A stretch of DNA of 64,000 nucleotides. It comes from Companilactobacillus kedongensis (GTDB taxonomy: Bacteria > Bacillota > Bacilli > Lactobacillales > Lactobacillaceae). The position numbers and the translations under genes were made by a program. How positions within the stretch are numbered: position 1 is the stretch's first letter; each line of letters opens with the position of its first letter. The notes beneath the pieces were generated by a model that saw only the letters and a list, made by a program, of their open reading frames with translations, was not told the origin of the DNA and did not search any database. The DNA lies in assembly GCF_003946625.1 (NCBI RefSeq), contig NZ_RHOR01000002.1:62001-126000 (forward strand), written 5' to 3'. Shown in pieces: positions 11,773-21,414 of the stretch.

Positions 11773-13524
11773 ATGAAAAAAAGTGTAAGTATGATTATTA
11801 CTGGACTCGCTGCGGGAGCACTTTTGACGAGTTCGATGATCAACGTACCAACTATTCAAGCCGCTAACGTGGAAAATAGTACAAGTAAAACATCAAGTGA
11901 TGATGTTGATGAAAATGGAATTTCAGAAAGTTTGAAGGCAGCATTAGTTAAAGGCAAATATTTTAGTGATGAAAGTGAAATAACTCCCGAAAGTCTAAGT
12001 GAATTAACTGATCCAGCTGGTTTGGGACTATCTTTGGTGATGTCACAAGTTACAGATATTTCCGGGCTTCAATATGCAACAAAAATTACTAAATTGGATT
12101 TAGGATTTAATAAGATAACCGATTTGACTCCATTAAGGAATTTGAATTTAACACGTTTGTCAATCAACAATAATCCGAATTTGATTGATTTAAGTCCATT
12201 GGAGAATATGACTAATTTAACTTATCTCCATATGGAAGGAGATAACATCAGTGATATTACTCCGCTCAAGTCATTAACCAATATCACTGATTTAAAAATT
12301 TCAGAAAATCATATCATTGATTTTAGTGCTTTAGATAATATGACGGCTATTACTGCATTAAATATGACCCCCCAAACAATAAGTGAGGATTCGGAAGAAT
12401 TAAGTAAGAATAGTTTTGAAATAGACCTAAATGATTACCTTAGCTCTGGTGGAACAATTTCTGATGCGACGGCAAGTATCAAAGGTAGTGACGCAGAGGT
12501 TGGAGTAGACGATAAATCTAATGTTGTTACGGTTTCAGATATTACGGCAGGAGATACTCTAACAATTAACTTCGTTGAGACGATTAATATAAACGGGGTG
12601 GATAAAGATGTTAGTATGACTATCACTCAGCCATATACAATCGGTGACGGAAATGTGGTTACAAAACCGGTTACTATGAAGATTGGCGATACTTGGAATG
12701 ATAGTTTGGGATTTGTTAGTGCCACAGATCCTTTTGGTGATGAATTAACATTAGAAGATTTCGATGTCAATACTGGTATTCTCAATACAAATACAGAAGG
12801 TGATTACCAAGTAACGTATACTTCCAAAGACTTTCCAGGAATAACTGGAACTGCTGATGTTACGGTAGAAAAAGACAACAACACTGGTGGCAACAATTCG
12901 GGTGGTAACAATAACGGATCGAATACTGGTGACGTATCTGAAATAGATGAGATGTTACTAACTAGTAAAAAAGCTGATTCGATTGCTATCTATGATGCTA
13001 ATGGAAATAAAACTTCAGACAAAACTCTTAGTGGTGTGACTGACTTTACAACAACTAAAAAGAGCGTTGTTAATGGAGTGACTTATTATCAAGTAGGTGA
13101 CGACGAATGGGTCAAAGAAAGTGATGTAGCAGAATACTTCGAGTATTCCGGAACGGTTCAAACTAACTCTGATTCAATCAAAAAATTGTCGAATCTAAAT
13201 GGTGACAGTTCAAATCGTGGTTTGGCACAGACGACTGATTGGCAAGCTGACCGTTACGCATATATTAATGGTAATAAGAGTTATCGTGTATCGACAAACG
13301 AATGGGTAGCGGCAGATCAAACTTTAGAAATAACTCCAGTTAGCGGAGTGTTAACAATTAATGAAGAAGCTACACTTTATCATGACAATGGTAAGAAGTC
13401 TGACCGTGGTTTGGCTGCTAATTCAGCGTTTGTGACTGATAAGACTGCTACGATCAATGGTGAGAAAATGTATCGTGTATCAACAAATGAGTGGGTGCCG
13501 GCAAGTCAGGTTACTATGAATTAG
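11773..13524 (+). CDS. Secreted leucine-rich-repeat surface protein with SLAP-like repeats
   Basis: 583 residues. A signal peptide covers about residues 1-31 (ending TIQAA). Internalin-like leucine-rich repeats run over about 75-190 (ITDLTPLRNLNLTRL, ISDITPLKSLTNITDL), followed by Ig/bacterial-fold segments to about 365, a Gly/Asn linker (NNTGGNNSGGNNNG) and three SLAP-like modules (YYQVGDDEWVKES, SYRVSTNEWVAAD, MYRVSTNEWVPAS). No LPxTG anchor is present, so attachment is probably non-covalent through the SLAP modules. LRRs suggest ligand or host/surface binding; the partner is unknown. It is a single gene. Confidence 0.85.
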   Translation: MKKSVSMIITGLAAGALLTSSMINVPTIQAANVENSTSKTSSDDVDENGISESLKAALVKGKYFSDESEITPESLSELTDPAGLGLSLVMSQVTDISGLQYATKITKLDLGFNKITDLTPLRNLNLTRLSINNNPNLIDLSPLENMTNLTYLHMEGDNISDITPLKSLTNITDLKISENHIIDFSALDNMTAITALNMTPQTISEDSEELSKNSFEIDLNDYLSSGGTISDATASIKGSDAEVGVDDKSNVVTVSDITAGDTLTINFVETININGVDKDVSMTITQPYTIGDGNVVTKPVTMKIGDTWNDSLGFVSATDPFGDELTLEDFDVNTGILNTNTEGDYQVTYTSKDFPGITGTADVTVEKDNNTGGNNSGGNNNGSNTGDVSEIDEMLLTSKKADSIAIYDANGNKTSDKTLSGVTDFTTTKKSVVNGVTYYQVGDDEWVKESDVAEYFEYSGTVQTNSDSIKKLSNLNGDSSNRGLAQTTDWQADRYAYINGNKSYRVSTNEWVAADQTLEITPVSGVLTINEEATLYHDNGKKSDRGLAANSAFVTDKTATINGEKMYRVSTNEWVPASQVTMN

Positions 13525-13540
13525 TTTTTTTATTGTCTAC

Positions 13541-13699
13541 GGACATGAAGAAAGTTTGTCTGCTATGCGACCGATTCCAGCCAAGGTCTGGAATCTCGAT
13601 TTTGAGCTTTGCTTACACAAATCTCAAAATCGTCGATGCTGTAAGAGCGACTACGTCACCCTAACAGCATTTTCACAGCTGACAAATTTCTTCATGTCC
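13541..13699 (+). repeat. Structured element E1: outer stem enclosing three hairpins
   Basis: A 159-nt element. A 13-bp outer stem (GGACATGAAGAAA with TTTCTTCATGTCC), continued by TTTGTC/GACAAA, encloses three hairpins: A at 13573-13595 (GATTCCAG, loop CCAAGGT), B at 13597-13632 (CGATTTTGAG/CTCAAAATCG) and C at 13636-13670 (ATGCTGT/ACAGCAT). It shares loops A and B with element E2 at 13826-13984 (inverted), whose stems differ. It could be a structured RNA or a palindromic mobile repeat. No ORF of note lies here. Confidence 0.75.
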
Positions 13700-13750
13700 T
13701 CCGGCTTGATATGCGGTGAGCTGTAAATAATAGTGAACATTACTATAAAG

Positions 13751-13787
13751 ATGATTTCAACATTTCGTTGGAATCATTTTTTGTTTT
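13751..13787 (+). terminator. Rho-independent terminator downstream of E1
   Basis: An 11-bp stem, ATGATTTCAAC/GTTGGAATCAT (one wobble pair), with loop ATTTC is followed by TTTTTTGTTTT. It would end a transcript containing the LRR gene and E1, or E1 alone. Confidence 0.75.
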
Positions 13788-13825
13788 AATTGGTATTGAA
13801 TATAATTCTCCAATAACAGCCGGAG

Positions 13826-13984
13826 ATTTTTAGTAATGGAACCAGTTGCCACAATGGCGTTGGAACGGTGAATTTTCCGTTCTTACGGCATGAATGATTC
13901 TGAGATTTGCGTAAGCAAAGCTCAAAATCGAATCTTCAGACCTTGGCTGAAGATGGTTCGGCAACAGGTAGAATTACTAAAAAT
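13826..13984 (-). repeat. Structured element E2: inverted relative of E1
   Basis: Also 159 nt. Read on the minus strand it has an outer stem ATTTTTAGTAAT/ATTACTAAAAAT plus GTTGCC/GGCAAC. Hairpin A (ATCTTCAG/CTGAAGAT) keeps the CCAAGGT loop of E1. Hairpin B has almost the same loop (TTTGCTTACGCAAA), and hairpin C is GAACGG/CCGTTC. Stem sequences differ from E1 while pairing is kept; one C/A mismatch occurs in stem B. Together E1, the terminator and E2 account for most of the 0.6 kb between the LRR gene and purR. Confidence 0.75.
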
Positions 13985-14123
13985 CGGAGGCGACATCCCA
14001 AATCACAACCCCCAAATACAATAAAGTTCTTGAAAATCTTAATAAATTGATGGAAAATAAGTGAATTAGTGCATTATTTACATTATAATTTTAAATAGAA
14101 CACGTTTTTTGAGGAGAAAAAAG

Positions 14124-14966
14124 ATGAAAACACGAAGAAGCGAACGTTTGATTGACATGACACGCTACTTATTAGAACGCCCACATACGCTGATTTCATT
14201 GGCATTTTTTGCCAAGCGCTTTGAATCAGCTAAGTCATCTATTTCAGAAGATCTGGGGATCTTAAGAAGAACTTTTATGATCAGAGGGATCGGAGTTTTG
14301 GAGACCTTGCCAGGTGCTGGTGGCGGAGTGATCTTTACACCGGGTATTTCTAAACATGAGGCAACTGAATTTATTGAAGAAACTTCCAAACGTCTAGTTG
14401 AGCCTAGTCGTATTTTGCCAGGTGGATATTTATATCTGACGGATTTATTAGCTGAACCTGATTTATTGAGAACAATCGGTCGTATGATCGCAACTCAATA
14501 TTCCCAAAGTTCGATTGATGTGGTCATGACAGTCGCTACTAAAGGTATTCCCATTGCTCAAAGTGTTGCCAGCTTCTTAAATATTCCTTTTGTTATCGTT
14601 CGACGTGATTCTAAGATCACTGAAGGTTCAACTATCAGTGTCAATTATGCGTCTGGTTCTTCAGATCGAATTGAAAAAATGGAGTTATCAAAGCGCAGTT
14701 TAGATGAAGGATCACGTGTATTGGTCGTTGATGATTTCATGAAAGGCGGCGGTACGATAAATGGTATGCGCAGTCTGATTTCAGAATTCAACGCCATTTT
14801 TGTTGGGGCCACTGTTTTTGCAGAGAATATTAAAATGGATCAAGAATTACGAGATAAGAACGTTACGTCAATTTTTAAAGTCGAAAATATCGATACAAAT
14901 AACAAAATAATTAGGATCGAACCGGGCGATTACTTGACTAAAACCGATTTCAGTTATTTTGAGTAA
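14124..14966 (+). CDS. purR: Pur operon repressor PurR
   Basis: 280 residues. An N-terminal winged helix (RRSERLIDMTRYLLERP onward) is joined to a phosphoribosyltransferase-fold domain with the PRPP loop VLVVDDFMKGGGT. This is the Bacillus-type PurR, which represses purine genes and senses PRPP. The ATG at 14124 with GAGGAG is preferred over an upstream in-frame codon at 14109. It precedes glmU and prs, the usual neighbourhood in Bacilli (spoVG is absent between them). A TATAAT at 14084-14089 could be its -10 box, but no convincing -35 was found. Confidence 0.94.
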   Translation: MKTRRSERLIDMTRYLLERPHTLISLAFFAKRFESAKSSISEDLGILRRTFMIRGIGVLETLPGAGGGVIFTPGISKHEATEFIEETSKRLVEPSRILPGGYLYLTDLLAEPDLLRTIGRMIATQYSQSSIDVVMTVATKGIPIAQSVASFLNIPFVIVRRDSKITEGSTISVNYASGSSDRIEKMELSKRSLDEGSRVLVVDDFMKGGGTINGMRSLISEFNAIFVGATVFAENIKMDQELRDKNVTSIFKVENIDTNNKIIRIEPGDYLTKTDFSYFE

Positions 14967-14973
14967 AACCTAA

Positions 14974-15003
14974 TTGAGCATAATGGAATAAAAATGCTAT
15001 TAT
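14974..15003 (+). promoter_or_regulatory. Candidate promoter of glmU-prs
   Basis: TTGAGC and TATTAT are spaced by 18 bp, about 37 bp before the glmU ATG. Confidence 0.5.
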
Positions 15004-15040
15004 ATATAAGGATATTTGAATGACTGAAAAGGAGTTTCCG

Positions 15041-16429
15041 ATGTCAAATCGTTATGTAATAGTTCTTGCTGCCGGTAAAGGCACAAGAATGAAGTCTAAG
15101 CTTTATAAAGTTTTGCAACCAGTTGCTGGTAAAGCAATGGTCGATCATGTTATGACCCAAGTCGAGCAATTAAAGCCCGACTTGATCGAAACTGTGATCG
15201 GTACTGGTGCTGAGAAAGTTGAAGATCTTTTAAAAGACCGTACAAAGTATGTTCTACAAAAGGAACAACTTGGAACAGCTCATGCAGTTTTGCAAACTGA
15301 AAAGGATTTGGGTACTAAAAAAGGAATGACGCTGGTTGTTAGTGGTGATACACCATTATTTACAGCCGAAACTTTTGAAAACCTATTTAACTACCACGAA
15401 AAAGAACATGCAGCAGTCACAGTTTTAACTGCTGCTGCAGATGAACCTTTTAGTTATGGAAGAATCGTTCGTGAAGACGATGGCAGTGTTTCTAAGATCG
15501 TCGAAGAAAAAGATGCAACAGAAGCAGAAAAAGAAATACATGAAGTTAACACTGGGATTTATTGCTTTGATAACGAATTATTATTCAAGAGTTTACATCA
15601 AGTAAAGAATAATAATGCGCAAGGTGAATATTATTTACCAGATGTTGCCTCCATCCTCAAAGAACAAGGTAAAAAAGTCGTTGCTTACCAAATGGATGAT
15701 TTTAGTCAATCAATTGGTGTTAATGATCGAATTGCTTTGTCACAAGCCGAAAAATTGATGCGTAAGAGAATCAATGAATCACATATGCGTGATGGTGTGA
15801 CCTTAGTTGATCCTGATAATACTTACATTGATTACGGTGTAGAAATCGGCAATGACACAGTTATTGAACCAAATGTTAAAATCTCTGGTCAGACAAAGAT
15901 CGGTTCCGATTGCTTGATCGGCTCAGGTTCTAGACTTGAAGATGCTACAATTGAAGATAACGTTAAGATCATTAGTTCAACCGTTGAAAGTGCAACTATG
16001 CATAAGGGCAGTGACTTGGGTCCTAATTCTCACTTGCGTCCAAAGGCAGAAATCGGACAAGATGTTCACGTTGGTAATTTCTGTGAAGTGAAGAATGCAA
16101 AGATCGGTGATCGTACTAAAGTAGGACACTTAACTTATGTTGGTGATGCTACATTAGGAACCGATATTAACGTCGGCTGTGGAGTTGTCTTTGTTAATTA
16201 TGATGGTGTTAAGAAGTGGCACAGTAATATTGGCGACCATTCATTCATCGGTAGCAATTCTAATATTATTGCTCCGGTCGAAATGGCAGATCATTCATTT
16301 ATTGCTGCTGGTTCAACCATTACTAGTGACATACCTAAGCATGCCATGGCAATAGCAAGACAGCGTCAAACAAACAAAGAAGATTTTTGGAACAGATTAC
16401 CACTATCAAATAGTGAAGATTGGAAATAA
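15041..16429 (+). CDS. glmU: Bifunctional UDP-GlcNAc pyrophosphorylase / GlcN-1-P acetyltransferase
   Basis: 462 residues. The N-terminal uridylyltransferase domain begins [12 protein letters not shown]; the C-terminal left-handed beta-helix (hexapeptide repeats, about 250-450) contains the acetyltransferase site. GlmU makes UDP-GlcNAc for peptidoglycan and wall polymers. The ATG at 15041 follows AAAAGGAG by six bases and is preferred to the ATG at 15020. The next gene, prs, follows after 13 bases. Confidence 0.95.
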   Translation: MSNRYVIVLAAGKGTRMKSKLYKVLQPVAGKAMVDHVMTQVEQLKPDLIETVIGTGAEKVEDLLKDRTKYVLQKEQLGTAHAVLQTEKDLGTKKGMTLVVSGDTPLFTAETFENLFNYHEKEHAAVTVLTAAADEPFSYGRIVREDDGSVSKIVEEKDATEAEKEIHEVNTGIYCFDNELLFKSLHQVKNNNAQGEYYLPDVASILKEQGKKVVAYQMDDFSQSIGVNDRIALSQAEKLMRKRINESHMRDGVTLVDPDNTYIDYGVEIGNDTVIEPNVKISGQTKIGSDCLIGSGSRLEDATIEDNVKIISSTVESATMHKGSDLGPNSHLRPKAEIGQDVHVGNFCEVKNAKIGDRTKVGHLTYVGDATLGTDINVGCGVVFVNYDGVKKWHSNIGDHSFIGSNSNIIAPVEMADHSFIAAGSTITSDIPKHAMAIARQRQTNKEDFWNRLPLSNSEDWK

Positions 16430-16442
16430 GGGTGGAAAATTA

Positions 16443-17417
16443 ATGTCATATCAAATGAGTGATAGACCAATTAAAATTTTTGCATTGAATTCAAATAAAC
16501 CTCTAGCAGAAAAAATTGCTGAGGAAGTTGGACTTCCTTTAGGTAAGTCATCCGTTACGCGTTTTAGTGATGGTGAAATTCAAATTAATATTGAAGAAAG
16601 TATTCGTGGTGCAGAAGTGTTCTTAGTTCAATCAACTTCAGCTCCAGTTAACGATAACTTGATGGAATTATTGATCATGATCGACGCTTTGAAGCGTGCT
16701 TCAGCTCATGTTATCAATGTTGTTATTCCATATTATGGCTATGCAAGACAAGATAGAAAGTCACGTTCACGTGAACCTATCACTGCTAAATTAGTTGCTA
16801 ACATGCTTCAACGTGCCGGAGCCGACAGAGTTCTAGCACTTGACCTTCATGCTGCACAAATTCAAGGATTCTTTGATATCCCTGTTGATCATTTGATGGG
16901 TGCTCCATTGTTGGCTGATTATTTCTTGTCAAATCATCTAGAAGAAGGCGCCGTAGTTGTTTCACCTGATCATGGTGGTGTTACACGTGCCAGAAAACTT
17001 GCTGAATTCTTGAAGACACCAATTGCTATTATTGATAAGAGAAGACCTCGTGCTAATGTGGCCGAAGTTATGAATATTATCGGTAATGTTAAAGGCAAAC
17101 GTGCCATCATTATTGATGATATGATCGATACAGCCGGTACAATTTCTCTAGCATCACAAGCATTGATCGATGCCGGTGCTACTGAAGTTTATGCATGTTG
17201 TACACATCCAATTCTTTCTGGCCCAGCTATTGAAAGAATTGAAGCTTCTCCAATTAAACAATTGATCGTTACAGATTCAATTAATTTGCCAAAAGAAAGA
17301 ATAATCGACAAAATGGTACAAGTTTCAGTTGGACCATTAATCGGTGATGCAATTCGTCGTATCCATGAAAATGAACCAGTTAGTCCATTATTTGATACAC
17401 GTTTCAAACGTAACTAA
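16443..17417 (+). CDS. prs: Ribose-phosphate pyrophosphokinase
   Basis: 324 residues. ATP/metal-site segment [11 protein letters not shown], flexible loop [16 protein letters not shown] and PRPP-binding [11 protein letters not shown] identify PRPP synthetase, feeding purine, pyrimidine, His and NAD synthesis. The ATG at 16443 has AAGGGTGG upstream; the longer frame from 16413 would overlap glmU. Linkage to glmU and purR is conserved in Bacilli. Confidence 0.95.
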   Translation: MSYQMSDRPIKIFALNSNKPLAEKIAEEVGLPLGKSSVTRFSDGEIQINIEESIRGAEVFLVQSTSAPVNDNLMELLIMIDALKRASAHVINVVIPYYGYARQDRKSRSREPITAKLVANMLQRAGADRVLALDLHAAQIQGFFDIPVDHLMGAPLLADYFLSNHLEEGAVVVSPDHGGVTRARKLAEFLKTPIAIIDKRRPRANVAEVMNIIGNVKGKRAIIIDDMIDTAGTISLASQALIDAGATEVYACCTHPILSGPAIERIEASPIKQLIVTDSINLPKERIIDKMVQVSVGPLIGDAIRRIHENEPVSPLFDTRFKRN

Positions 17418-17420
17418 ATA

Positions 17421-17450
17421 AAAAGAACGGAATTTTTCCGTTCTTTTTTG
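17421..17450 (+). terminator. Rho-independent terminator after prs
   Basis: AAAAGAACGGAA pairs with TTCCGTTCTTTT around a TTT loop and is followed by T residues. Confidence 0.9.
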
Positions 17451-17483
17451 CTAACTAAAAATAGACAAAGGTAGGGAACATAC

Positions 17484-18830
17484 ATGGAAGAAGTTAATAC
17501 ATATCTTGAAGATCTAAAAAATACGATTGAACAAAGAGATCCTAATCAGACTGAATTTAAAGAAGCTGCTTTCGAGGTCTTGGATAATCTAAAACCGGTT
17601 TTAAAACGTCATCCAGAATACATTGAACGTAATATTTTAGGATCATTGATCGAGCCGGAACGAGTATTTCAGTTTAGGATTCCTTGGCAAGCAGACGATG
17701 GTTCTTTTAAAGTGAACCGTGGTTTCCGTGTTCAATACAATTCAGCGATTGGACCTTACAAAGGTGGCTTGAGATTACATCCCAGCGTTAACTTAAGTAT
17801 CGTTAAGTTTCTAGGTTTTGAACAGATCTTCAAAAATAGTTTAACTGGACTTCCTATCGGTGGTGGCAAAGGTGGTAGTGACTTCGATCCTAAGGGTAAA
17901 TCAGATTCTGAAATCATGCGCTTTTGTCAAAGTTTTATGACCGAATTACAAAAACATATCGGTCCAGATCTGGATGTCCCCGCCGGTGATATCGGAGTTG
18001 GTGGACGCGAGATTGGTTTTCTTTATGGACAATACAAACGTCTTAATGGTTCAAAGCCGGGTATTCTTACAGGTAAAGGACTTGATTATGGTGGTAGTTT
18101 AGCTAGAACTGAAGCCACTGGTTTTGGCTTGATCTATTATCTCAATGCTTTATTGAACGGACAAAATGATAAGTTGGCTGGCAAGAAAATTAAAATATCA
18201 GGATCAGGTAACGTAGCCATCTATGCTTTACAAAAAGCTACTGAATTAGGTGCTAAAGTTGTAACTATGTCAGATTCTAATGGTTGTATCTTTGATCCTA
18301 ATGGAATTGACCTTGATATTGTCAAACAAATCAAAGAAGTTGAACGTGGACGTATCAGCGAATACGTTAAACGTGTTGAAACTGCTACATATTCACTAGA
18401 TTCGGTTTGGGATCTCGATATCAATTATGATATTGCCTTGCCATGTGCCACACAAAATGAAATTAACGAAAAACAAGCTGAGTTGATGGCAGTTAATGGG
18501 GTTAAGTATGTTGCTGAAGGTGCAAATATGCCAAGTACGCCTGATGCTATTACAGCTTATAAGAAACACAAGATCATCTATGCTCCAGGTAAAGCTGCCA
18601 ATGCTGGTGGTGTCGCTGTATCTGCTCTTGAAATGAGTCAAAATAGTGAACGTTTATCTTGGACTTTTGAGGAAGTAGATAAACTATTGAAAGATATCAT
18701 GGAAAGTATTTACGCTAAATCGGCTCAAGCTGCGAAAGATTATGATCTTGGTGATGATTATCAAGCTGGTGCTAATATTGCCGGTTTTGAAAAAGTTGCT
18801 CGTGCTATGTATCAACAAGGATTGGTATAG
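17484..18830 (+). CDS. gdhA: NADP-type glutamate dehydrogenase
   Basis: 448 residues, the length of hexameric NADP-dependent enzymes. The catalytic lysine region is GGLRLHPSV/GGGKGGSDFDPKGKS, and the Rossmann motif is SGSGNVAIYAL. It interconverts 2-oxoglutarate plus ammonium with glutamate. It is monocistronic; in lactic acid bacteria GDH supplies 2-oxoglutarate for amino-acid transamination. NADP preference is inferred from length and family. Confidence 0.93.
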   Translation: MEEVNTYLEDLKNTIEQRDPNQTEFKEAAFEVLDNLKPVLKRHPEYIERNILGSLIEPERVFQFRIPWQADDGSFKVNRGFRVQYNSAIGPYKGGLRLHPSVNLSIVKFLGFEQIFKNSLTGLPIGGGKGGSDFDPKGKSDSEIMRFCQSFMTELQKHIGPDLDVPAGDIGVGGREIGFLYGQYKRLNGSKPGILTGKGLDYGGSLARTEATGFGLIYYLNALLNGQNDKLAGKKIKISGSGNVAIYALQKATELGAKVVTMSDSNGCIFDPNGIDLDIVKQIKEVERGRISEYVKRVETATYSLDSVWDLDINYDIALPCATQNEINEKQAELMAVNGVKYVAEGANMPSTPDAITAYKKHKIIYAPGKAANAGGVAVSALEMSQNSERLSWTFEEVDKLLKDIMESIYAKSAQAAKDYDLGDDYQAGANIAGFEKVARAMYQQGLV

Positions 18831-18842
18831 GGTGTCGTCTCT

Positions 18843-18937
18843 AAAATTGAGAATATTTAGCTTCTATGCGGAACGGGTCGAACACGCCCGATGTTGTAAG
18901 AATTAAATTCCACAGTGGATAAATATTCTCGGTTTTT
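18843..18937 (+). terminator. Branched stem structure after gdhA, probable terminator
   Basis: A 17-bp outer stem (AAAATTGAGAATATTTA with TAAATATTCTCGGTTTT, two U-G pairs) encloses a CGGG/CCCG hairpin and a TCCAC/GTGGA palindrome and ends in TTTTT. It is unusually elaborate for a terminator. Confidence 0.6.
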
Positions 18938-18977
18938 CGTCTAAATCCATATCTATACGAAAATATGTGGCATAAAC

Positions 18978-19089
18978 GTGTAACAAAACATAGCTTTTTC
19001 CGCTTAAAACAAATGGCTCCAGTAATCCAAATTCGGATTACTGGAGCCATTTGCCTTAATGCTCGAAAGTTGACCATGTTTTGTCACAC
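18978..19089. repeat. Long nested inverted repeat between gdhA and mscL
   Basis: Outer arms GTGTAACAAAACAT and ATGTTTTGTCACAC (one mismatch) enclose a perfect 19-bp hairpin at 19010-19053 (core ATGGCTCCAGTAATCC) with a 6-base loop. It lies between convergent genes and lacks a T-run on either strand, so it is not an ordinary terminator. Confidence 0.65.
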
Positions 19090-19105
19090 TCTCTATTTTT
19101 AATAC

Positions 19106-19513
19106 TTAATATCTTCGATTATGGTCGTTTCGTTGTTGGTATCTTAATAAGTCACGGATCTGTTGCAAATATTCTAGTTGTGGATCAGTTTCTTCGACGT
19201 TTTCATCAAATTTACTTCTTGAACCGTCACGACGCATTTTGTTCATTAATTTAACGATCATAAAGATCACAAACATAATGATCAAAAAGTTGATGAGGGC
19301 ATTTATGAAGTCACCAATTAGAAATGTTGCGCCCAAAAATTGAAATTTCATATCTGTTAGGTCGATTTGACCAATAAATAGACCGATCAATGGGTTAAGA
19401 ATATAGGTAGTCAAGGCTGATACCAAACTATTAAAAGCGGCACCAACGATAACACCAACAGCAAGGTCAACAACACTACCACGAGAAATGAATTCTTGAA
19501 ATTCCTTAAACAT
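19106..19513 (-). CDS. mscL: Large-conductance mechanosensitive channel MscL
   Basis: 135 residues. The conserved N-terminal FKEFQEFISRGSVVDLAVG is followed by TM1 (VGVIVGAAFNSLVSAL), a periplasm-side loop, TM2 (ALINFLIIMFVIFMIVKL) and a charged C-terminal helix. It opens on hypo-osmotic shock. The ATG at 19513, ten bases after GGAG, is preferred to the TTG three codons upstream. Confidence 0.95.
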   Translation of the reverse strand: MFKEFQEFISRGSVVDLAVGVIVGAAFNSLVSALTTYILNPLIGLFIGQIDLTDMKFQFLGATFLIGDFINALINFLIIMFVIFMIVKLMNKMRRDGSRSKFDENVEETDPQLEYLQQIRDLLRYQQRNDHNRRY

Positions 19514-19629
19514 GTCGCGCAATCTCCTTCTTCGTTGTTACTTTATTGTTGATTAAAAGTACAACAACAACTTTACTATATTTTTGAGTTTTTAAAAGGG
19601 GATGTAATCAGAATTTTATTTAAATTTAT

Positions 19630-21333
19630 TTATTCAGTAATTTTTGCAATATGCTCTTTGTATGCTTTTTTAACATCACGTAGTGAAGTAAGGTGTAATT
19701 TTTTGTTGACTTCATCAGTCATAGCTTGCTTTGTACCGGCATCCCAGTGATAAAAGTCTGACATGTATTCGATAACTGGGGTTTGAATTTCCTTTTCATG
19801 CTCAATATTAAATAACATTTGACTGCTGCGACGTAATAGATAGTCGATAGGATGTTCGACCATTTCAAATTGAAGTCCATACTGTAACATTGCCCAATCG
19901 ATCCTAGGTAAGTTATTTTTTGAGGCATCCTTTGGCAATAATTTATAAACTGTTAAAACATTTGATCCATATCTTTGAACTAATTGTTCAGCTTCTTCAC
20001 GTTCAAGGTCATAGTTTACAACGCCTTCTTGAGCCATCTTATCGAAGAATGATAACCAACCTGAATCACCGCCGACATCACCACCTGATAGGGTCAGGTT
20101 TTCAGTCTGTTCAGATTTGTATTCAAAATTACCTTCAGCATCCAATTGACGTGCCACCAGATCGACGATCTTTTCGGCCATTTTACGATAGCCAGTTAAT
20201 TTGCCACCAGCAATTGAAAGCAAGTTGGAGTGTGACTGGAAGATCTCATCTTTACGAGATATTTCAGAAGGTGATTTGCCTTCTTCTTGGATCAAAGGAC
20301 GAACGCCGGACCAACCGGATTCAACATCTTCAGGTGTCAAAGCCTGTGGAAGGTCGAACATCTGATTAGCTGCAGCCAAGATATATGTGACATCTTTGAC
20401 CGTGATATTTGGTTCTTTAGGGTCGTCGTTCCAAGTTGTATCAGTTGTTCCAATGTAAGTTTTACCTTCACGAGGGATGGCAAACATCATTCTGTTATCG
20501 TGAAAAGGTGTATCAAAATAAATGGAATTTGAAATCGGGAACTTTTCGTGATCAATTACTAAATGGACTCCTTTAGTTAAGTGCAAGTGTTTGCCGACAT
20601 TTGATCCATCCATTTCTCTGATCTCATCAACCCATGGGCCACAGGCGTTAATAACTTTTTTAGCGAATATCTCACCGGTCGTACCAGAAACTAAATCTTT
20701 GAATATAACACCACAGACTTTATTTTGACTGTCATACAGTAATCCGGTTACTTTGGTGTAATTAGCAATCAGGGAACCTTCTTCATTAGCTTTCTTGACC
20801 ACTTCCAAGGTTAGTCTAGCGTCATCAGTGCGATATTCTACATAGACGCCTGAACCTTTGAGATTTTCACCTTTAATAAATGGTTCTCTCTCTAAAGTTT
20901 TCTTAGGGTCAAGCATATATTTTCGTTCAGATGACTTTACTTGAGCCAAACGGTCATAAACATCTAAACCGATCGAAGTGGTGAATGGTCCAAATGTTCC
21001 TCCGTAATAAAAGGGGAGCATCATTTTTAAAGGAGTAGTGATCTGTGGAGCATTGTTATAAACAATGGCACGTTCACTACCAACTTCATGAACCTCATTA
21101 ATTGCAGCTTGTTTTAAATAACGCAATCCACCGTGAACTAATTTAGTTGAACGGCTAGAAGTACCAGAAGCAAAATCACGCATTTCCAAGAGTCCAGTTT
21201 TGAGACCACGAGTCTGAGCGTCAAGCGTAATGCCGCTACCAGTTATTCCGCCACCAATGACCAAAAGATCTAATTCTTGATCCTGCATAGATTTCAAATT
21301 ATCGATTCGAGTCGTATTTGAAAATTCTTTCAT
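19630..21333 (-). CDS. glpD: FAD-dependent glycerol-3-phosphate dehydrogenase/oxidase
   Basis: 567 residues. The N-terminal FAD motif is LVIGGGITGSGI, followed by the GlpD signature FASGTSSRSTKLVHGGLRYL (split here: FASGTSSRSTK, then LVHGGLRYL), and a C-terminal cap domain. It oxidises glycerol-3-phosphate to dihydroxyacetone phosphate at the membrane. The length is closer to GlpD than to the longer GlpO oxidases of some lactic bacteria, so oxidase versus dehydrogenase activity is open. No glpK or glpF lies next to it. A cre box about 55 bp upstream suggests CcpA control. Confidence 0.9.
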   Translation of the reverse strand: MKEFSNTTRIDNLKSMQDQELDLLVIGGGITGSGITLDAQTRGLKTGLLEMRDFASGTSSRSTKLVHGGLRYLKQAAINEVHEVGSERAIVYNNAPQITTPLKMMLPFYYGGTFGPFTTSIGLDVYDRLAQVKSSERKYMLDPKKTLEREPFIKGENLKGSGVYVEYRTDDARLTLEVVKKANEEGSLIANYTKVTGLLYDSQNKVCGVIFKDLVSGTTGEIFAKKVINACGPWVDEIREMDGSNVGKHLHLTKGVHLVIDHEKFPISNSIYFDTPFHDNRMMFAIPREGKTYIGTTDTTWNDDPKEPNITVKDVTYILAAANQMFDLPQALTPEDVESGWSGVRPLIQEEGKSPSEISRKDEIFQSHSNLLSIAGGKLTGYRKMAEKIVDLVARQLDAEGNFEYKSEQTENLTLSGGDVGGDSGWLSFFDKMAQEGVVNYDLEREEAEQLVQRYGSNVLTVYKLLPKDASKNNLPRIDWAMLQYGLQFEMVEHPIDYLLRRSSQMLFNIEHEKEIQTPVIEYMSDFYHWDAGTKQAMTDEVNKKLHLTSLRDVKKAYKEHIAKITE

Positions 21334-21388
21334 AAATAAGCTCCTCCTTGAAGATTATAATTACATTCTATTAAAATAAGCCAAAAGT

Positions 21389-21402
21389 TGAAAGCGTTTC
21401 AA
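21389..21402 (-). promoter_or_regulatory. cre box (CcpA operator) upstream of glpD
   Basis: TGAAAGCGTTTCAA matches the cre consensus closely and is nearly palindromic. It lies 56 bp upstream of the glpD start, a position suited to glucose repression. Confidence 0.75.
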
Positions 21403-21414
21403 ACTGAAATAAAA

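Noticed and set aside
13525-14108. Insertion sequence remnant
   Set aside because: No transposase fragment is found in any frame and no target duplication is seen; the structure is better described as paired elements E1 and E2.
19920-20532. Plus-strand frames opposite glpD
   Set aside because: They overlap the well-supported glpD gene and have no recognisable domain or start signal.
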